Both the position numbers and the translations under genes were made by a program. Under the pieces are notes generated by a model. That model was not told the DNA's origin. It worked only from the letters and a program-made list of their open reading frames with translations, and ran no database searches. Below, one piece after another: positions 9,262 to 17,562 of a stretch of DNA of 64,000 nt (position 1 is its first letter; each line of letters starts with the position of its first letter). The DNA lies in the NCBI RefSeq assembly GCF_002943755.1, contig NZ_MQUB01000001.1, positions 2,282,501 to 2,346,500 on the forward strand, given 5' to 3'. The stretch is from Aureitalea marina (lineage in GTDB: Bacteria > Bacteroidota > Bacteroidia > Flavobacteriales > Flavobacteriaceae).

Positions 9262-9269
9262 CAAAAGTA
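9262..9269 (-). promoter_or_regulatory. -7 promoter element for the PD40 gene
   Basis: On the minus strand this reads TACTTTTG, an exact TAnnTTTG match, about 40 bases before the chosen ATG at 9222. No exact TTTG -33 box is seen. Confidence 0.5.
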
Positions 9270-9464
9270 GAAATTTGAAGGAAAAATCCTAAATGACGCT
9301 TATACTTTTAGTTAAAATGAATTATTTTACCGATGAAACACGCTATGTAAGAAAATACTACACAGCATCTTAGCCGTCGGAACATTAAAACTACTTATCT
9401 ATTCGCTTATTCACAAGTTCATCCAGCATAATCGACATCGTCTTTTTATTAATTTTACCTCTCT

Positions 9465-10277
9465 ATGACCAAGCCCGTACGTGCTAAAAAACACCTTGGA
9501 CAACATTTTCTGAAGGAAGAATCGGTTGCCAAACGGATTGCGTCCACCCTAACTGGAAATGGATATGATCAGGTTATGGAGATCGGACCGGGTATGGGCG
9601 TGTTGACCAAATATCTCCTGGAAGATAACCCTTTGGTCATCGCGATGGAAATTGACAAAGAATCGGTCGAATACTTGGGGACACATTTCGATCAAGAAAA
9701 TCTAAAAATTGTTGAGGGAGATTTCCTCAAGCAAGATTTGAATCAAATTTGTGGCAACCAGCCCTTTGCCATCAGTGGCAACTTCCCCTATAATATCTCC
9801 TCGCAGATCGTCTTTAGGGCCTTGGATTATCGAGTGGCAGTACCGGAATTTTCCGGTATGTTCCAAAAGGAGGTCGCACAGCGGATCTGCTCCCCTCCCG
9901 GTTCAAAGGTTTATGGCATATTATCTGTACTCTGCCAAGCCTATTATCAATGCGAATATCTGTTTACTGTCAAGCCAGGTTGTTTTAATCCACCTCCTAA
10001 GGTAGATAGCGGTGTGATCCGCATGACCAGGCGCACAAATTATAGTCTTCCCTGCGACGAAGAGCTCTTTAAACAGGTCGTAAAAAGGGCCTTTCAACAA
10101 AGGCGTAAAACACTACGCAACAGCTTAAAAGTGTTTGATATCCCGCTCAAACACAAAGAAGATACTATATTTGCCCAGCGTCCGGAACAACTTTCGGTTT
10201 CCGATTTTATCCGAATAACACAGATGATCGACTCCCATGCAGTTTCAACTGACGACCGAATTCATAGATCAGATTGA
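9465..10277 (+). CDS. rsmA: 16S rRNA (adenine(1518)-N(6)/adenine(1519)-N(6))-dimethyltransferase
   Basis: KsgA/RsmA dimethylates two adenines near the 3' end of 16S rRNA late in small-subunit assembly, using S-adenosylmethionine. Visible motifs are [14 protein letters not shown] at the N-terminus, the SAM loop [14 protein letters not shown] (about 41-54), the acidic MEIDKE, and the catalytic [12 protein letters not shown] (the NxPY motif). C-terminal [13 protein letters not shown] is also typical. Length of 270 includes a tail ([12 protein letters not shown]) that overlaps the mgtE start by 41 bases, so the two genes are coupled. Also called ksgA. Confidence 0.96.
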   Translation: MTKPVRAKKHLGQHFLKEESVAKRIASTLTGNGYDQVMEIGPGMGVLTKYLLEDNPLVIAMEIDKESVEYLGTHFDQENLKIVEGDFLKQDLNQICGNQPFAISGNFPYNISSQIVFRALDYRVAVPEFSGMFQKEVAQRICSPPGSKVYGILSVLCQAYYQCEYLFTVKPGCFNPPPKVDSGVIRMTRRTNYSLPCDEELFKQVVKRAFQQRRKTLRNSLKVFDIPLKHKEDTIFAQRPEQLSVSDFIRITQMIDSHAVSTDDRIHRSD

Positions 10278-11586
10278 GCAACTCATTGTTCAACGGGACG
10301 GTCGTGCCCTAAAGGAACTGCTTTCCGAAATTCACTTTGCCGATATCGCGGATCTGTTAGAAGAACTGAACAGTGAAGAGGCAACTTACGTGATCAAATT
10401 ACTGGAAAGTGACATCACCTCCGATACCCTAATGGAATTGGACGAAGATGTCCGAGAAAAGATCCTGGACAGACTATCCCCTAAGGAGATCGCCCAAGAA
10501 CTGGTCGAAATGGATTCTGACGATGCAGCCGATGTGATCGCAGAACTGGATGAGGAAGTCCAGGAACAGGTGATCGAGGAAATTCAGGACGAAGAACTGG
10601 CTGCGGATCTGGTCGAACTCTCCCAGTATGATGACAAAAGTGCTGGTGGATTGATGGCCCGGGAATTGGTGAAGGTCAAAGAAACCTGGACCATAGCAGG
10701 CTGTGTTCGAGAAATGCGGCGACAAGCGAAGAATGTTACCAGGGTCCACTCCATCTATGTAACAGACAAAGAAGGTCATTTGACCGGCAGACTATCCCTG
10801 AAGGATCTGCTCACCGCTCCGGACAAAGCCCACATTAGTGATATTTTCATCCCAAAGGTAGACTATGTGACAGTCGAAACCGATGGGGAAGACGTCGCAA
10901 AGTTGATGCAGAAATACGATCTGGAAGCCATCCCTGTTGTGGACGAAGAAGGAATGTTGGTGGGACGGATTACCATAGACGATATGGTAGACTTCATCAA
11001 GGAAGAGGCAGAACGCGACTATCAGCTGGCCGCGGGTATTTCCGAAGACGTAGAGGCCGACGATAGTGTCTTGCTACTAACAAGAGCGAGGCTTCCCTGG
11101 CTGGTACTTGGACTGATCGGTGGACTGGCAGCTGTGTTCATCATGCAAGATTTTGAAGCAGCCTTGGACCGATATGCCATTCTTTTCTTCTACACCCCAC
11201 TGATAGCTGCAATGGCTGGAAATGTAGGCGTACAATCCAGTGCGATCATCGTGCAGGGTCTGGCCAACGATGTGGTAAAAGGAAGTCTGTTTAGTCGATT
11301 TGTCAAAGAACTCAGTTTGAGCTTGATCAATGGGATCTCTTTGGCACTTCTAGTCGTAGCCTTTAACCAAATTATTGGTCAACCCGTAAATGTTAGCCTT
11401 GCCATTGGTGTTTCCCTGATCGCCGTGATCATCATGGCCTCGATAATTGGAACTTTCGTACCAATACTCCTGGACAAAAGAGGTGTTGATCCAGCTATAG
11501 CAACAGGTCCTTTTATCACAACCAGCAATGACATCTTTGGGATCCTGATCTACTTTTATATCTCTAAACTCATTTTGCACTTTTGA
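10237..11586 (+). CDS. mgtE: Magnesium transporter MgtE
   Basis: Mg2+ channel/transporter of the inner membrane. Domain order is standard: acidic superhelical N-domain (residues 1-125, rich in repeated DxxxxxEELxxEE), tandem CBS domains (about 130-260; [22 protein letters not shown]), a connecting helix, and five membrane helices from about 285. The pore signature appears as [16 protein letters not shown]. The N- and CBS domains sense cytosolic Mg2+. Length of 449 is normal. It overlaps rsmA (41 bases) and the thioesterase gene (TTGA, 4 bases). Confidence 0.95.
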   Translation: MQFQLTTEFIDQIEQLIVQRDGRALKELLSEIHFADIADLLEELNSEEATYVIKLLESDITSDTLMELDEDVREKILDRLSPKEIAQELVEMDSDDAADVIAELDEEVQEQVIEEIQDEELAADLVELSQYDDKSAGGLMARELVKVKETWTIAGCVREMRRQAKNVTRVHSIYVTDKEGHLTGRLSLKDLLTAPDKAHISDIFIPKVDYVTVETDGEDVAKLMQKYDLEAIPVVDEEGMLVGRITIDDMVDFIKEEAERDYQLAAGISEDVEADDSVLLLTRARLPWLVLGLIGGLAAVFIMQDFEAALDRYAILFFYTPLIAAMAGNVGVQSSAIIVQGLANDVVKGSLFSRFVKELSLSLINGISLALLVVAFNQIIGQPVNVSLAIGVSLIAVIIMASIIGTFVPILLDKRGVDPAIATGPFITTSNDIFGILIYFYISKLILHF

Positions 11587-11987
11587 CAGCAGCTCGCTTT
11601 GCCTTCACCTTTACCGTGAATGCCGATTCTATCGACGAGCTCGGTCATGTTAACAACATCCGCTACCTGGAATGGTGTTTGGATGCTGCCTCCAGACATT
11701 GGGAGTCCTTAACACCAAAGCATTTGAGGGAACGATATGTCTGGGTTGTCTTGCGGCACGAGATCGATTATCAGGCTCCCGCCTTCCTGGGGGAAGAACT
11801 TCAAATGGAAACCTGGGTCAGTTGGTCCAAAGCGGCCCAGAGCGAACGTTGTTATACCCTGACACGACCATCAGATGGGAAAGTTCTGATCCGGGGCAAG
11901 ACCAGATGGTGTTTGCTTCAGGCTCAGGACCACAAACCCATTAAAATCCCACCAGAAATCCTTAATTTGTTTCATCCAAACACCTAA
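11583..11987 (+). CDS. Hotdog-fold acyl-CoA thioesterase
   Basis: A 134-residue member of the 4-hydroxybenzoyl-CoA thioesterase/acyl-ACP thioesterase group. The family signature DELGHVNNIRYLEW (about residues 17-30) gives the active-site region, followed by the long hotdog helix and the strands VLRHEIDYQAP and LIRGKTRWCLL. The exact acyl substrate cannot be told. The start is TTG inside the mgtE stop (TTGA), the only start giving a full-length family match. Three bases separate it from the cupin gene. Confidence 0.85.
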   Translation: MTAARFAFTFTVNADSIDELGHVNNIRYLEWCLDAASRHWESLTPKHLRERYVWVVLRHEIDYQAPAFLGEELQMETWVSWSKAAQSERCYTLTRPSDGKVLIRGKTRWCLLQAQDHKPIKIPPEILNLFHPNT

Positions 11988-11990
11988 GCG

Positions 11991-12356
11991 ATGAAATCCA
12001 TTAATCTGAAGGAAAAGTTCGATCTCTTCTCCGACAAATGGTCTCCTCACCAAATAGCGCGAGTAGATAATATGCAGGTCTTGCTGGCCAAAATAGAAGG
12101 AGATTTTGTGTGGCATTCCCATGCCGACCAGGATGAACTGTTCTTTATTCAAAAAGGACAACTGGATATGCACTTCCGTGACAAAGTGGTGAGACTGGAG
12201 GAAGGCGAGATCATCGTCGTTCCAAAAGGAGTGGAGCACTGTCCTAGGACGGTAAACGGTCAAGAAGTTCAGGTTCTCCTTTTCGAATCCCTAACAACCA
12301 AACATACGGGAGATGTGATCGATAGCCGAACCAAATCCCATTATCCGGAGATCTGA
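11991..12356 (+). CDS. Cupin-domain protein
   Basis: A 121-residue single-domain cupin. The metal-binding motif 1 is WHSHADQDELFFIQKGQLDM (residues about 38-57), with two His and a Glu; motif 2 follows as VVPKGVEHCPR. This form is common for small metal-dependent isomerases or binding proteins and no substrate can be assigned. Its stop codon shares one base with the start of the dehydrogenase gene (TGATG), so the pair is probably co-translated. Confidence 0.85.
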   Translation: MKSINLKEKFDLFSDKWSPHQIARVDNMQVLLAKIEGDFVWHSHADQDELFFIQKGQLDMHFRDKVVRLEEGEIIVVPKGVEHCPRTVNGQEVQVLLFESLTTKHTGDVIDSRTKSHYPEI

Positions 12357-13294
12357 TGCGCATCCTTCACCTAGATACCAACCACCCGCTGATGCTCGAA
12401 CAACTCGGGCAGGCAGGATATGAGAATGTCGAGGACTATCACTCCAGCAAGGAGGTGATCGAACAGAAGATCGATCAGTTCGAAGGGATGATCTTGAGAA
12501 GTCGCTTCCCCATTGACCGAAAATTCTTGGAAAAGGCAAGCCGACTAAAATTCATAGGACGGGTTGGTGCCGGGCTGGAGAATATCGACCAGGATGCTGC
12601 CTGGGAATTAGGGGTTAAACTGATCAATGCTCCAGAGGGTAATGCCAATGCAGTTGGAGAACACAACCTGGGCATGCTGCTGATGCTGATCAACCGTTTA
12701 CAGATTACGGACAGAGAGGTTAGAAATGGCCTTTGGTTACGGGAAGAAAATCGAGGGGTCGAATTGGATAATATGACCGTGGGACTAGTTGGTTATGGCC
12801 ATATGGGGAAGGCATTTGCCAAGAAACTTCAAGGGTTTGAGTGCCGGGTTATCTGCTATGATATCCAATCTGATGTGGGTGACCAATTCGCTCACCAGGT
12901 TAGCCTGGAAGAACTCAAAAGGGAATCTGATGTGATCAGTTTGCACGTCCCACTGACCGATGAAACCCGGGGCATAATAGACCAAGCTTTTATAAAATCT
13001 TTGAGCAAGCCCGTATGGTTGCTCAATACGGCACGTGGGCGCTGCGTTGTAACGGCCGATTTGGTCAAGGCCCTGGATTCTGGCAAGGTGCTGGGCGCCG
13101 GTCTGGATGTGTTGGAATATGAGAAAAGATCATTCGAGTCCTTGTTCGAAAATGGAATCCCTGAGGCATTTCAAGCCCTCTTGGATCACCCCAATGTTGT
13201 GTTATCTCCACATGTGGCCGGATGGACGCATGAAAGTAAAGAGAAACTCGCTCAGACCATAGTAAACAAGATCCTGGCCCTTAACCTGATCTGA
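12356..13294 (+). CDS. D-isomer-specific 2-hydroxyacid dehydrogenase family protein
   Basis: NAD(P)-dependent oxidoreductase of 312 residues. The Rossmann motif is GLVGYGHMGKAFAKKL (about residues 143-158), an Arg sits in LLNTARGRCVVT, and the catalytic His in PHVAGWTHES near the C-terminus; a Glu-bearing segment lies between. Related proteins include phosphoglycerate dehydrogenases and glyoxylate/hydroxypyruvate reductases. The product cannot be named more exactly because no serine-biosynthesis gene is near. Part of the compact rsmA-to-luxR-like gene run. Confidence 0.88.
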   Translation: MRILHLDTNHPLMLEQLGQAGYENVEDYHSSKEVIEQKIDQFEGMILRSRFPIDRKFLEKASRLKFIGRVGAGLENIDQDAAWELGVKLINAPEGNANAVGEHNLGMLLMLINRLQITDREVRNGLWLREENRGVELDNMTVGLVGYGHMGKAFAKKLQGFECRVICYDIQSDVGDQFAHQVSLEELKRESDVISLHVPLTDETRGIIDQAFIKSLSKPVWLLNTARGRCVVTADLVKALDSGKVLGAGLDVLEYEKRSFESLFENGIPEAFQALLDHPNVVLSPHVAGWTHESKEKLAQTIVNKILALNLI

Positions 13295-13296
13295 CC

Positions 13297-13707
13297 GTGC
13301 GAAAGACCGTTTTCGTTTTTAGCTTGCTCATCATCCTGGTGATGATCCTTTTCCAACTGAACAAATACAGCCGGATCAGCGATAATTGGTTTGCGGAGAT
13401 CGGTTTGGGTGTTATCGCGGTGGCATTCTTCCTTATCGGATGGTTGATACACAAGCGTTCCTCCCGACAAAGTTCAGATGATATGACCTCAATTGACACG
13501 GAAAAGATCAAAGAACTGGGCATCAGCGACAGGGAATATGAAGTGCTGGTCAAAATTGGGGAAGGCTTATCTAACCAGGAGATCGCGCAAACACTTTATG
13601 TATCTGAAAGCACGGTCAAAACTCATGTTTCCAATCTGTTACTAAAACTGGACGCCAAGCGGAGAACCCAGGCTGTAAAACAGGCCAGGATACAAGGAAT
13701 CCTCTGA
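13297..13707 (+). CDS. Membrane-anchored LuxR-family transcriptional regulator
   Basis: A 136-residue protein with two N-terminal hydrophobic helices (about residues 5-18 and 35-50) and a C-terminal LuxR/GerE helix-turn-helix (about 72-136). The HTH shows ISDREYEVLVKIGEGLSN, QEIAQTLYVSESTVKTHV and NLLLKLDAKRRTQAV, matching the family. No receiver domain is present, so signal input, if any, must come through the membrane part. GTG start, two bases after the dehydrogenase stop. Small membrane LuxR proteins of this shape are common in flavobacteria; targets unknown. Confidence 0.85.
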   Translation: MRKTVFVFSLLIILVMILFQLNKYSRISDNWFAEIGLGVIAVAFFLIGWLIHKRSSRQSSDDMTSIDTEKIKELGISDREYEVLVKIGEGLSNQEIAQTLYVSESTVKTHVSNLLLKLDAKRRTQAVKQARIQGIL

Positions 13708-13720
13708 TTTCGGGTAATTC

Positions 13721-13752
13721 GTACTTTAGGAGGAGGCACATTAGTACTTTAG
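13721..13752 (+). repeat. Direct repeat GTACTTTAG before the DUF4199 gene
   Basis: Two exact 9-base copies at 13721-13729 and 13744-13752 (23 bases start to start). TACTTTAG is close to the TAnnTTTG -7 box, so these could be tandem promoter elements or protein sites. Confidence 0.4.
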
Positions 13753-13757
13753 TATGA

Positions 13758-13782
13758 GTCCCTTTTGACCACATTAAGGGAC
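13758..13782 (+). promoter_or_regulatory. Inverted repeat upstream of the DUF4199 gene
   Basis: GTCCCTT (13758-13764) and AAGGGAC (13776-13782) form a perfect 7-bp inverted repeat with an 11-base centre, 30 bases before the start codon at 13812. No T-run follows, so an operator or mRNA leader hairpin is more likely than a terminator. Confidence 0.4.
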
Positions 13783-13811
13783 ATTTGTCTGGTATCAATA
13801 ATTGAAAAATC

Positions 13812-14330
13812 ATGAAAAGAACCAGTATTCGATTTGGACTTTACGGAGCCCTGACCATTTGTATACTCTTCCTGGCCTCCTGGACCTTGGGCAAAGGACT
13901 TTCATACGACGCCCAGGAAGTACTTGGATATTCCTCCATGATCATATCACTTTCTTTTGTCTTCTTTGGAATTCGCTATTTCAGGGATAAGGAGAATAAC
14001 GGGCAGCTAAACTTTAAACAAGCATTAACCATTGGGCTGCTTATCAGCCTGCTAACGGCATTGGCCTTCGGACTCTTGGACGTAATCTACGTGAAGTACA
14101 TCAACCCGGAATTCATGGACGACTATTATGCACGATCCCTGGCTCAACTCCAGGAAAGTCTTCCTGCCGATGAATTTGAAATACAAAAAGCACAACTGGA
14201 ATCCCAGAAGGAATTTTGGATGAATCCCATGATGAATTTTGTCATCATGTTCCTGACTGTCTTTGTTATTGGATCGATCATCACCTTGATCTCGGGCCTG
14301 ATACTAAAAACTAACTCGAACAACGCATAA
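13812..14330 (+). CDS. DUF4199 family membrane protein
   Basis: A 172-residue integral membrane protein with four predicted helices: about residues 8-28, 38-50, 66-88 and 138-163. Between helices 3 and 4 is a soluble loop with YVKYINPEFMDDYY and a Gln/Glu-rich helix, the arrangement seen in the DUF4199 family of Bacteroidota. Function unknown. Two bases before the next start codon, so probably co-transcribed with the VOC gene. Confidence 0.8.
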   Translation: MKRTSIRFGLYGALTICILFLASWTLGKGLSYDAQEVLGYSSMIISLSFVFFGIRYFRDKENNGQLNFKQALTIGLLISLLTALAFGLLDVIYVKYINPEFMDDYYARSLAQLQESLPADEFEIQKAQLESQKEFWMNPMMNFVIMFLTVFVIGSIITLISGLILKTNSNNA

Positions 14331-14332
14331 TC

Positions 14333-14719
14333 ATGGACAAACGAGTAACTGGACTTGGTGGGTTCTTCTTCAAGACAGAAGATCCGGATCATATAAAAGA
14401 TTGGTACAAGACCCATCTGGGCATTCCGACCGATGCCTATGGCTGGACCTTCTGGTGGAAGGATGAGCAAGGAAATAAATGCTCTACCCAATGGAGTCCG
14501 TTCAAGGCGGACACCACCTATTTCTCACCTAGCGAGAAGCAGTTCATGATGAATTTTCGGGTAGAAAATCTGGTCGAACTATTAGAGGTTCTTAAAAAGG
14601 AAGGGGTTACCATAGTCGGTGAGATGGAAGAGTACAGCTACGGCAAATTTGGTTGGATACTGGACCCGGAAGGGAACAAAATCGAGCTTTGGGAACCGAT
14701 AGATTCAGCTTTCGAATAA
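14333..14719 (+). CDS. VOC (glyoxalase/bleomycin resistance) family protein
   Basis: A 128-residue two-module betaalphabetabetabeta protein. Recognisable features are GLGGFFFKTEDPDHIKDWYK at the N-terminus, LGIPTDAYGWTFWWKDE, and the C-terminal YGKFGWILDPEGNKIELWEP, where Glu is a usual metal ligand. The family includes glyoxalases, dioxygenases and resistance proteins; the substrate is unknown. Located 91 bases before the arsR-type operon but separated from it by palindromes. Confidence 0.85.
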   Translation: MDKRVTGLGGFFFKTEDPDHIKDWYKTHLGIPTDAYGWTFWWKDEQGNKCSTQWSPFKADTTYFSPSEKQFMMNFRVENLVELLEVLKKEGVTIVGEMEEYSYGKFGWILDPEGNKIELWEPIDSAFE

Positions 14720-14746
14720 TTTTCCTCCTTAAAAATATCTGTTAAA

Positions 14747-14770
14747 AATGACCAATGTCAGTTGGTCATT
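14747..14770 (+). promoter_or_regulatory. Perfect 9-bp inverted repeat upstream of arsR-like gene
   Basis: AATGACCAA (14747-14755), 6-base centre TGTCAG, TTGGTCATT (14762-14770). It could form a hairpin after the VOC gene, but no T-run follows, so it may instead be an operator. Confidence 0.55.
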
Positions 14771-14783
14771 GATTATTATATCG

Positions 14784-14799
14784 TAATATTGCAATATTA
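14784..14799 (+). promoter_or_regulatory. 16-bp perfect palindrome, probable ArsR-type operator
   Basis: TAATATTGCAATATTA is its own reverse complement. It ends 11 bases before the arsR-like start codon, exactly where an autoregulating ArsR/SmtB repressor would bind. AT-rich imperfect palindromes are the normal operators of this family; binding itself is inferred. Confidence 0.65.
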
Positions 14800-14810
14800 A
14801 AATATAAGTC

Positions 14811-15134
14811 ATGGGAGTAACCAAGAAATATTTGCATTCAGATCAGGTGAACCAGTTGGCCGACCTGGCCAAGGTACTCTCTCATCCTGCAAGGGTGTCC
14901 ATTCTTAATTACATTGGGGACTGTGACGGTTGTCTTTGCAAAGGCATTTCCGAACACATCGGGCTTTCACAACCCACTACCTCCCAGCATCTGGATGTGA
15001 TCAGGAAATCTGGATTACTGGAGAGTCGTTTTGACGGGAATAGCCGTTACTACACCTTGAACCCAGAACGATTGGCAGAATTAAACCGACTATTCACAGA
15101 CTTCTTTGAGTCTACAGAAGCCAAATGCTGCTAA
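14811..15134 (+). CDS. ArsR-family winged-helix repressor
   Basis: A 107-residue repressor of the ArsR/SmtB family. The winged helix spans residues about 15-90: LADLAKVLSHPARVSILNYI, then a Cys-rich segment GDCDGCLCKGISEHI at the position where thiol-binding arsenic sensors place their ligands, then the recognition helix LSQPTTSQHLDVIRKSGLL and wing RFDGNSRYYTLN. The C-terminus ends KCC, adding possible ligands. Repressors of this type leave DNA on binding As(III) or related inducers. A palindrome sits just upstream. The next gene begins directly after the stop codon with no gap. Confidence 0.9.
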   Translation: MGVTKKYLHSDQVNQLADLAKVLSHPARVSILNYIGDCDGCLCKGISEHIGLSQPTTSQHLDVIRKSGLLESRFDGNSRYYTLNPERLAELNRLFTDFFESTEAKCC

Positions 15135-16556
15135 ATGAGTACTCCTATACTACATCAGGCCTATAATCCAACAGTTTTCCATGAGAATGGACAAGCTGTA
15201 TTGGATATGTTGCATAAGCATTTGACCAAGATGCAAGATCCAGGGCCTACCAAGGTCATCGACTATATCGATCCGGAAGAGGAATATCAGTTTTGGAAGG
15301 ATCATTTTCCCAAGCAGGAAAAACTGACTGAATTCCTGGAAACTGTTTTAAACCGTTCCATTCATATACATCATCCGGGTTACATTGGTCATCAGGTGGC
15401 TCCGGCCGTTCCGGCCTCAGCTGTTGGCACTTGGATGAGTGATCTGATGAATAATGGCTCGGCGGTCTATGAAATGGGAGCGGCCAATGCGGCATTGGAG
15501 CGCCTGGTTTGCGAATATCTCCGCGAGCCTTTGGGCTGGCAGCAAGGAGATGGCTTCCTTACTTCTGGAGGCACCTTGGCCAATTTAACAGCCCTCTTAG
15601 CGGCTAGAAAGGCCAAGTCAAACACTGACGTCTGGTCCAAAGGGCAGAGTACTCCCCTGGCGATCATGGTTTCGGAGCAGGCTCACTATTGTGTAGACCG
15701 AGCAGCTCGGATCATGGGTCTGGGAGACTTAGGCCTGATAAAGGTCCCAGTAGATGACCAATACCGAATAAAGACCCAGGAGTTGGAACCACTGTATGAA
15801 CAAGCGATGAACCAAGGGATCCAAGTGATAGCCATGGTTGGTAATGCCCCCAGTACAGCAACAGGCATTCACGATGATCTTGTCGCCTTGGGTAAATTTG
15901 CTCAAAATCATGACCTCTGGTTTCACGTTGACTCAGCTCATGGAGGCGCTGCCCTGTATTCCGACCAGTATAGTTTCCTGCTAGAGGGAGCAGCCAAAGC
16001 GGACTCTATCATCATAGATGGCCATAAAATGATGGGTACCTCATCCATTACCACCGCGGTCTTATTTAAAAATGCATCCCACAGCTATGCCACCTTTCAG
16101 CAAGATGCCCACTATTTATGGGAAGCACAGGAAGATCCGGAATGGTTCAACATGGGCAAAAGAACCTTCGAATGTACCAAGAGCATGATGAGTTTGCGAT
16201 TTCTGAGCATTGTTGCCGAGCATGGATGGAGCTTTTTCAACGACCTGGTCAATACCCTGTACGCAAGTGGTCAGTCGTTCGCCCAAAAGATCGTCGAACA
16301 TCCGGATATGGAACTGGCCCTGGAGCCTCAGACCAATATTGTCTGTTTCCGGTTCAAATCGTCCCAGAAGAATCTGGATCAATTGAATCAGCAGATCAGG
16401 AAAGCCATAATCGAAGATGGCCGCTACTACATTGTTGCGGTTCAATTAAAAGATGGCTATTACTTGAGAACAACATTTATGAACCCATTTACCACCTCAG
16501 CCCATATGGACGAGCTGATCGATCTGATCATCTCCAAGGCTGAACATTTAAAATGA
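15135..16556 (+). CDS. PLP-dependent group II decarboxylase-like enzyme in the arsR operon
   Basis: A 473-residue fold-type I PLP enzyme of the glutamate/aromatic amino acid/diaminobutyrate decarboxylase group. Visible hallmarks: HHPGYIGHQVAP, the cofactor-phosphate segment LTSGGTLANLTALLAAR (about 136-152), the stacking His in SEQAHYCVDRAARIMGL, the Asp in WFHVDSAHGGAAL, and the Schiff-base Lys in IIDGHKMMGTSS (about 294-305). It starts at the base after the arsR-like stop and ends 6 bases before the DUF6428 gene, so it is part of that operon. The substrate is unknown; the family also includes a few amide synthases and aldehyde synthases. Confidence 0.88.
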   Translation: MSTPILHQAYNPTVFHENGQAVLDMLHKHLTKMQDPGPTKVIDYIDPEEEYQFWKDHFPKQEKLTEFLETVLNRSIHIHHPGYIGHQVAPAVPASAVGTWMSDLMNNGSAVYEMGAANAALERLVCEYLREPLGWQQGDGFLTSGGTLANLTALLAARKAKSNTDVWSKGQSTPLAIMVSEQAHYCVDRAARIMGLGDLGLIKVPVDDQYRIKTQELEPLYEQAMNQGIQVIAMVGNAPSTATGIHDDLVALGKFAQNHDLWFHVDSAHGGAALYSDQYSFLLEGAAKADSIIIDGHKMMGTSSITTAVLFKNASHSYATFQQDAHYLWEAQEDPEWFNMGKRTFECTKSMMSLRFLSIVAEHGWSFFNDLVNTLYASGQSFAQKIVEHPDMELALEPQTNIVCFRFKSSQKNLDQLNQQIRKAIIEDGRYYIVAVQLKDGYYLRTTFMNPFTTSAHMDELIDLIISKAEHLK

Positions 16557-16562
16557 TAGACT

Positions 16563-17051
16563 ATGAGAACACAGGAATTATTAAATCTACTGGCAGAACA
16601 TACAGGGAAATCCCTATTGTTCGAATATAGCCCAGGGAAATTGGTCAATGCCAATTACCACATCACGGAAGTAAAACACCTGCAGATCGATTCAGTCGAT
16701 TGCGGAGCCAGAACAGATGCCTGGAAAGAGACTGTTATTCAATTATGGGAGTCGCCTAGTGAGATTGGGAAGACCGAATATATGACAGTTTATAAAGCCC
16801 TGAGCATACTTAAAAAAGTTGGGCGTATGAAACCGTATGTAATGGATTCCGAGGCCAAGATCGAATACGGGAACGATGAGTTCCACACTGCACAACTATT
16901 TATTAACGATTTCGAAATCGGCCAGAAAGAACTTCGGCTTAAATTGGCTGTCGAACCCACAGATTGCAAAGCAAAGGACGCTTGTGGTGTACCTGAACCA
17001 GCAACAACAGAGGTCGAAGCTTGCTGTGAGCCTGGAGGCGGATGCTGTTAA
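16563..17051 (+). CDS. DUF6428-like protein with Cys-rich C-terminus
   Basis: A 162-residue cytoplasmic protein resembling the DUF6428 family often encoded beside arsR and arsC in Bacteroidota. The N-terminal 120 residues look like a compact alpha/beta domain (LLFEYSPGKLVNANYHITEVKH). The C-terminus carries many cysteines: TDCKAKDACG and a final CCEPGGGCC, suited to soft-metal or arsenite binding. Function unproven. It sits between the PLP enzyme and the GNAT gene; the GNAT start follows its stop without a gap. Confidence 0.65.
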   Translation: MRTQELLNLLAEHTGKSLLFEYSPGKLVNANYHITEVKHLQIDSVDCGARTDAWKETVIQLWESPSEIGKTEYMTVYKALSILKKVGRMKPYVMDSEAKIEYGNDEFHTAQLFINDFEIGQKELRLKLAVEPTDCKAKDACGVPEPATTEVEACCEPGGGCC

Positions 17052-17546
17052 GTGAATATACGCGCTTCACATAGAGAAGACTTTAAGGATATCGCCCGTA
17101 TTTATGCCGAAGGTTTGGATACGGGTGTAGCCTCCTTTGAGACAGAAATTCCAGATTGGAATACCTGGAATGAAAAGTTTCTACCCGCTTGTCGCTATGT
17201 GGTCGAAACCAAAGACAAACTCGTGGTGGGCTGGTGTGCACTTAGTGCGGTCTCTAAACGAGAGGTTTACAAGGGAGTAGCCGAAGTGACTATCTACATT
17301 GCCGAAGAAGCCAGAGGGCAAGGAGTTGGAAAGGCTTTATTATCACATCTGATCAAGTCCAGCGAGCAGGAGGGGTTCTGGACCTTACAGGCGGGGATCT
17401 TCCCGAAGAATCAGGCGAGTCTGGCATTGCACAAACAATGTGGATTTCGGGTGATCGGGATCAGGGAAAGACCGGCTCAAAGAAATGGAAAATGGTATGA
17501 CAACGTCTTAATGGAAAGGCGTAGTAAACAGACAGGAATACACTAA
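17052..17546 (+). CDS. GNAT acetyltransferase of the phosphinothricin/ArsN1 type
   Basis: A 164-residue acetyltransferase. MNIRASHREDFKDIARIY, ASFETEIPDWNTWNEKFLP and VAEVTIYIAEEARGQGVGKALL (acetyl-CoA loop ARGQGVG, about residues 95-101), then KNQASLALHKQCGFRVIGIRER, match the pat/bar-like group that acetylates amino acid analogues such as phosphinothricin or methionine sulfoximine. ArsN1, a member of this group in ars operons, acetylates the arsenical arsinothricin. The location in an arsR operon supports an ArsN1-like role, but substrate cannot be read from sequence. GTG start directly after the DUF6428 stop. Confidence 0.8.
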   Translation: MNIRASHREDFKDIARIYAEGLDTGVASFETEIPDWNTWNEKFLPACRYVVETKDKLVVGWCALSAVSKREVYKGVAEVTIYIAEEARGQGVGKALLSHLIKSSEQEGFWTLQAGIFPKNQASLALHKQCGFRVIGIRERPAQRNGKWYDNVLMERRSKQTGIH

Positions 17547-17562
17547 CAACTAAAGAAAATCA

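Noticed and set aside
14747-14770. Rho-independent terminator after the VOC gene
   Set aside because: The stem is perfect but no T-run follows and it lies close to the arsR start, so an operator is as likely; not called a terminator.
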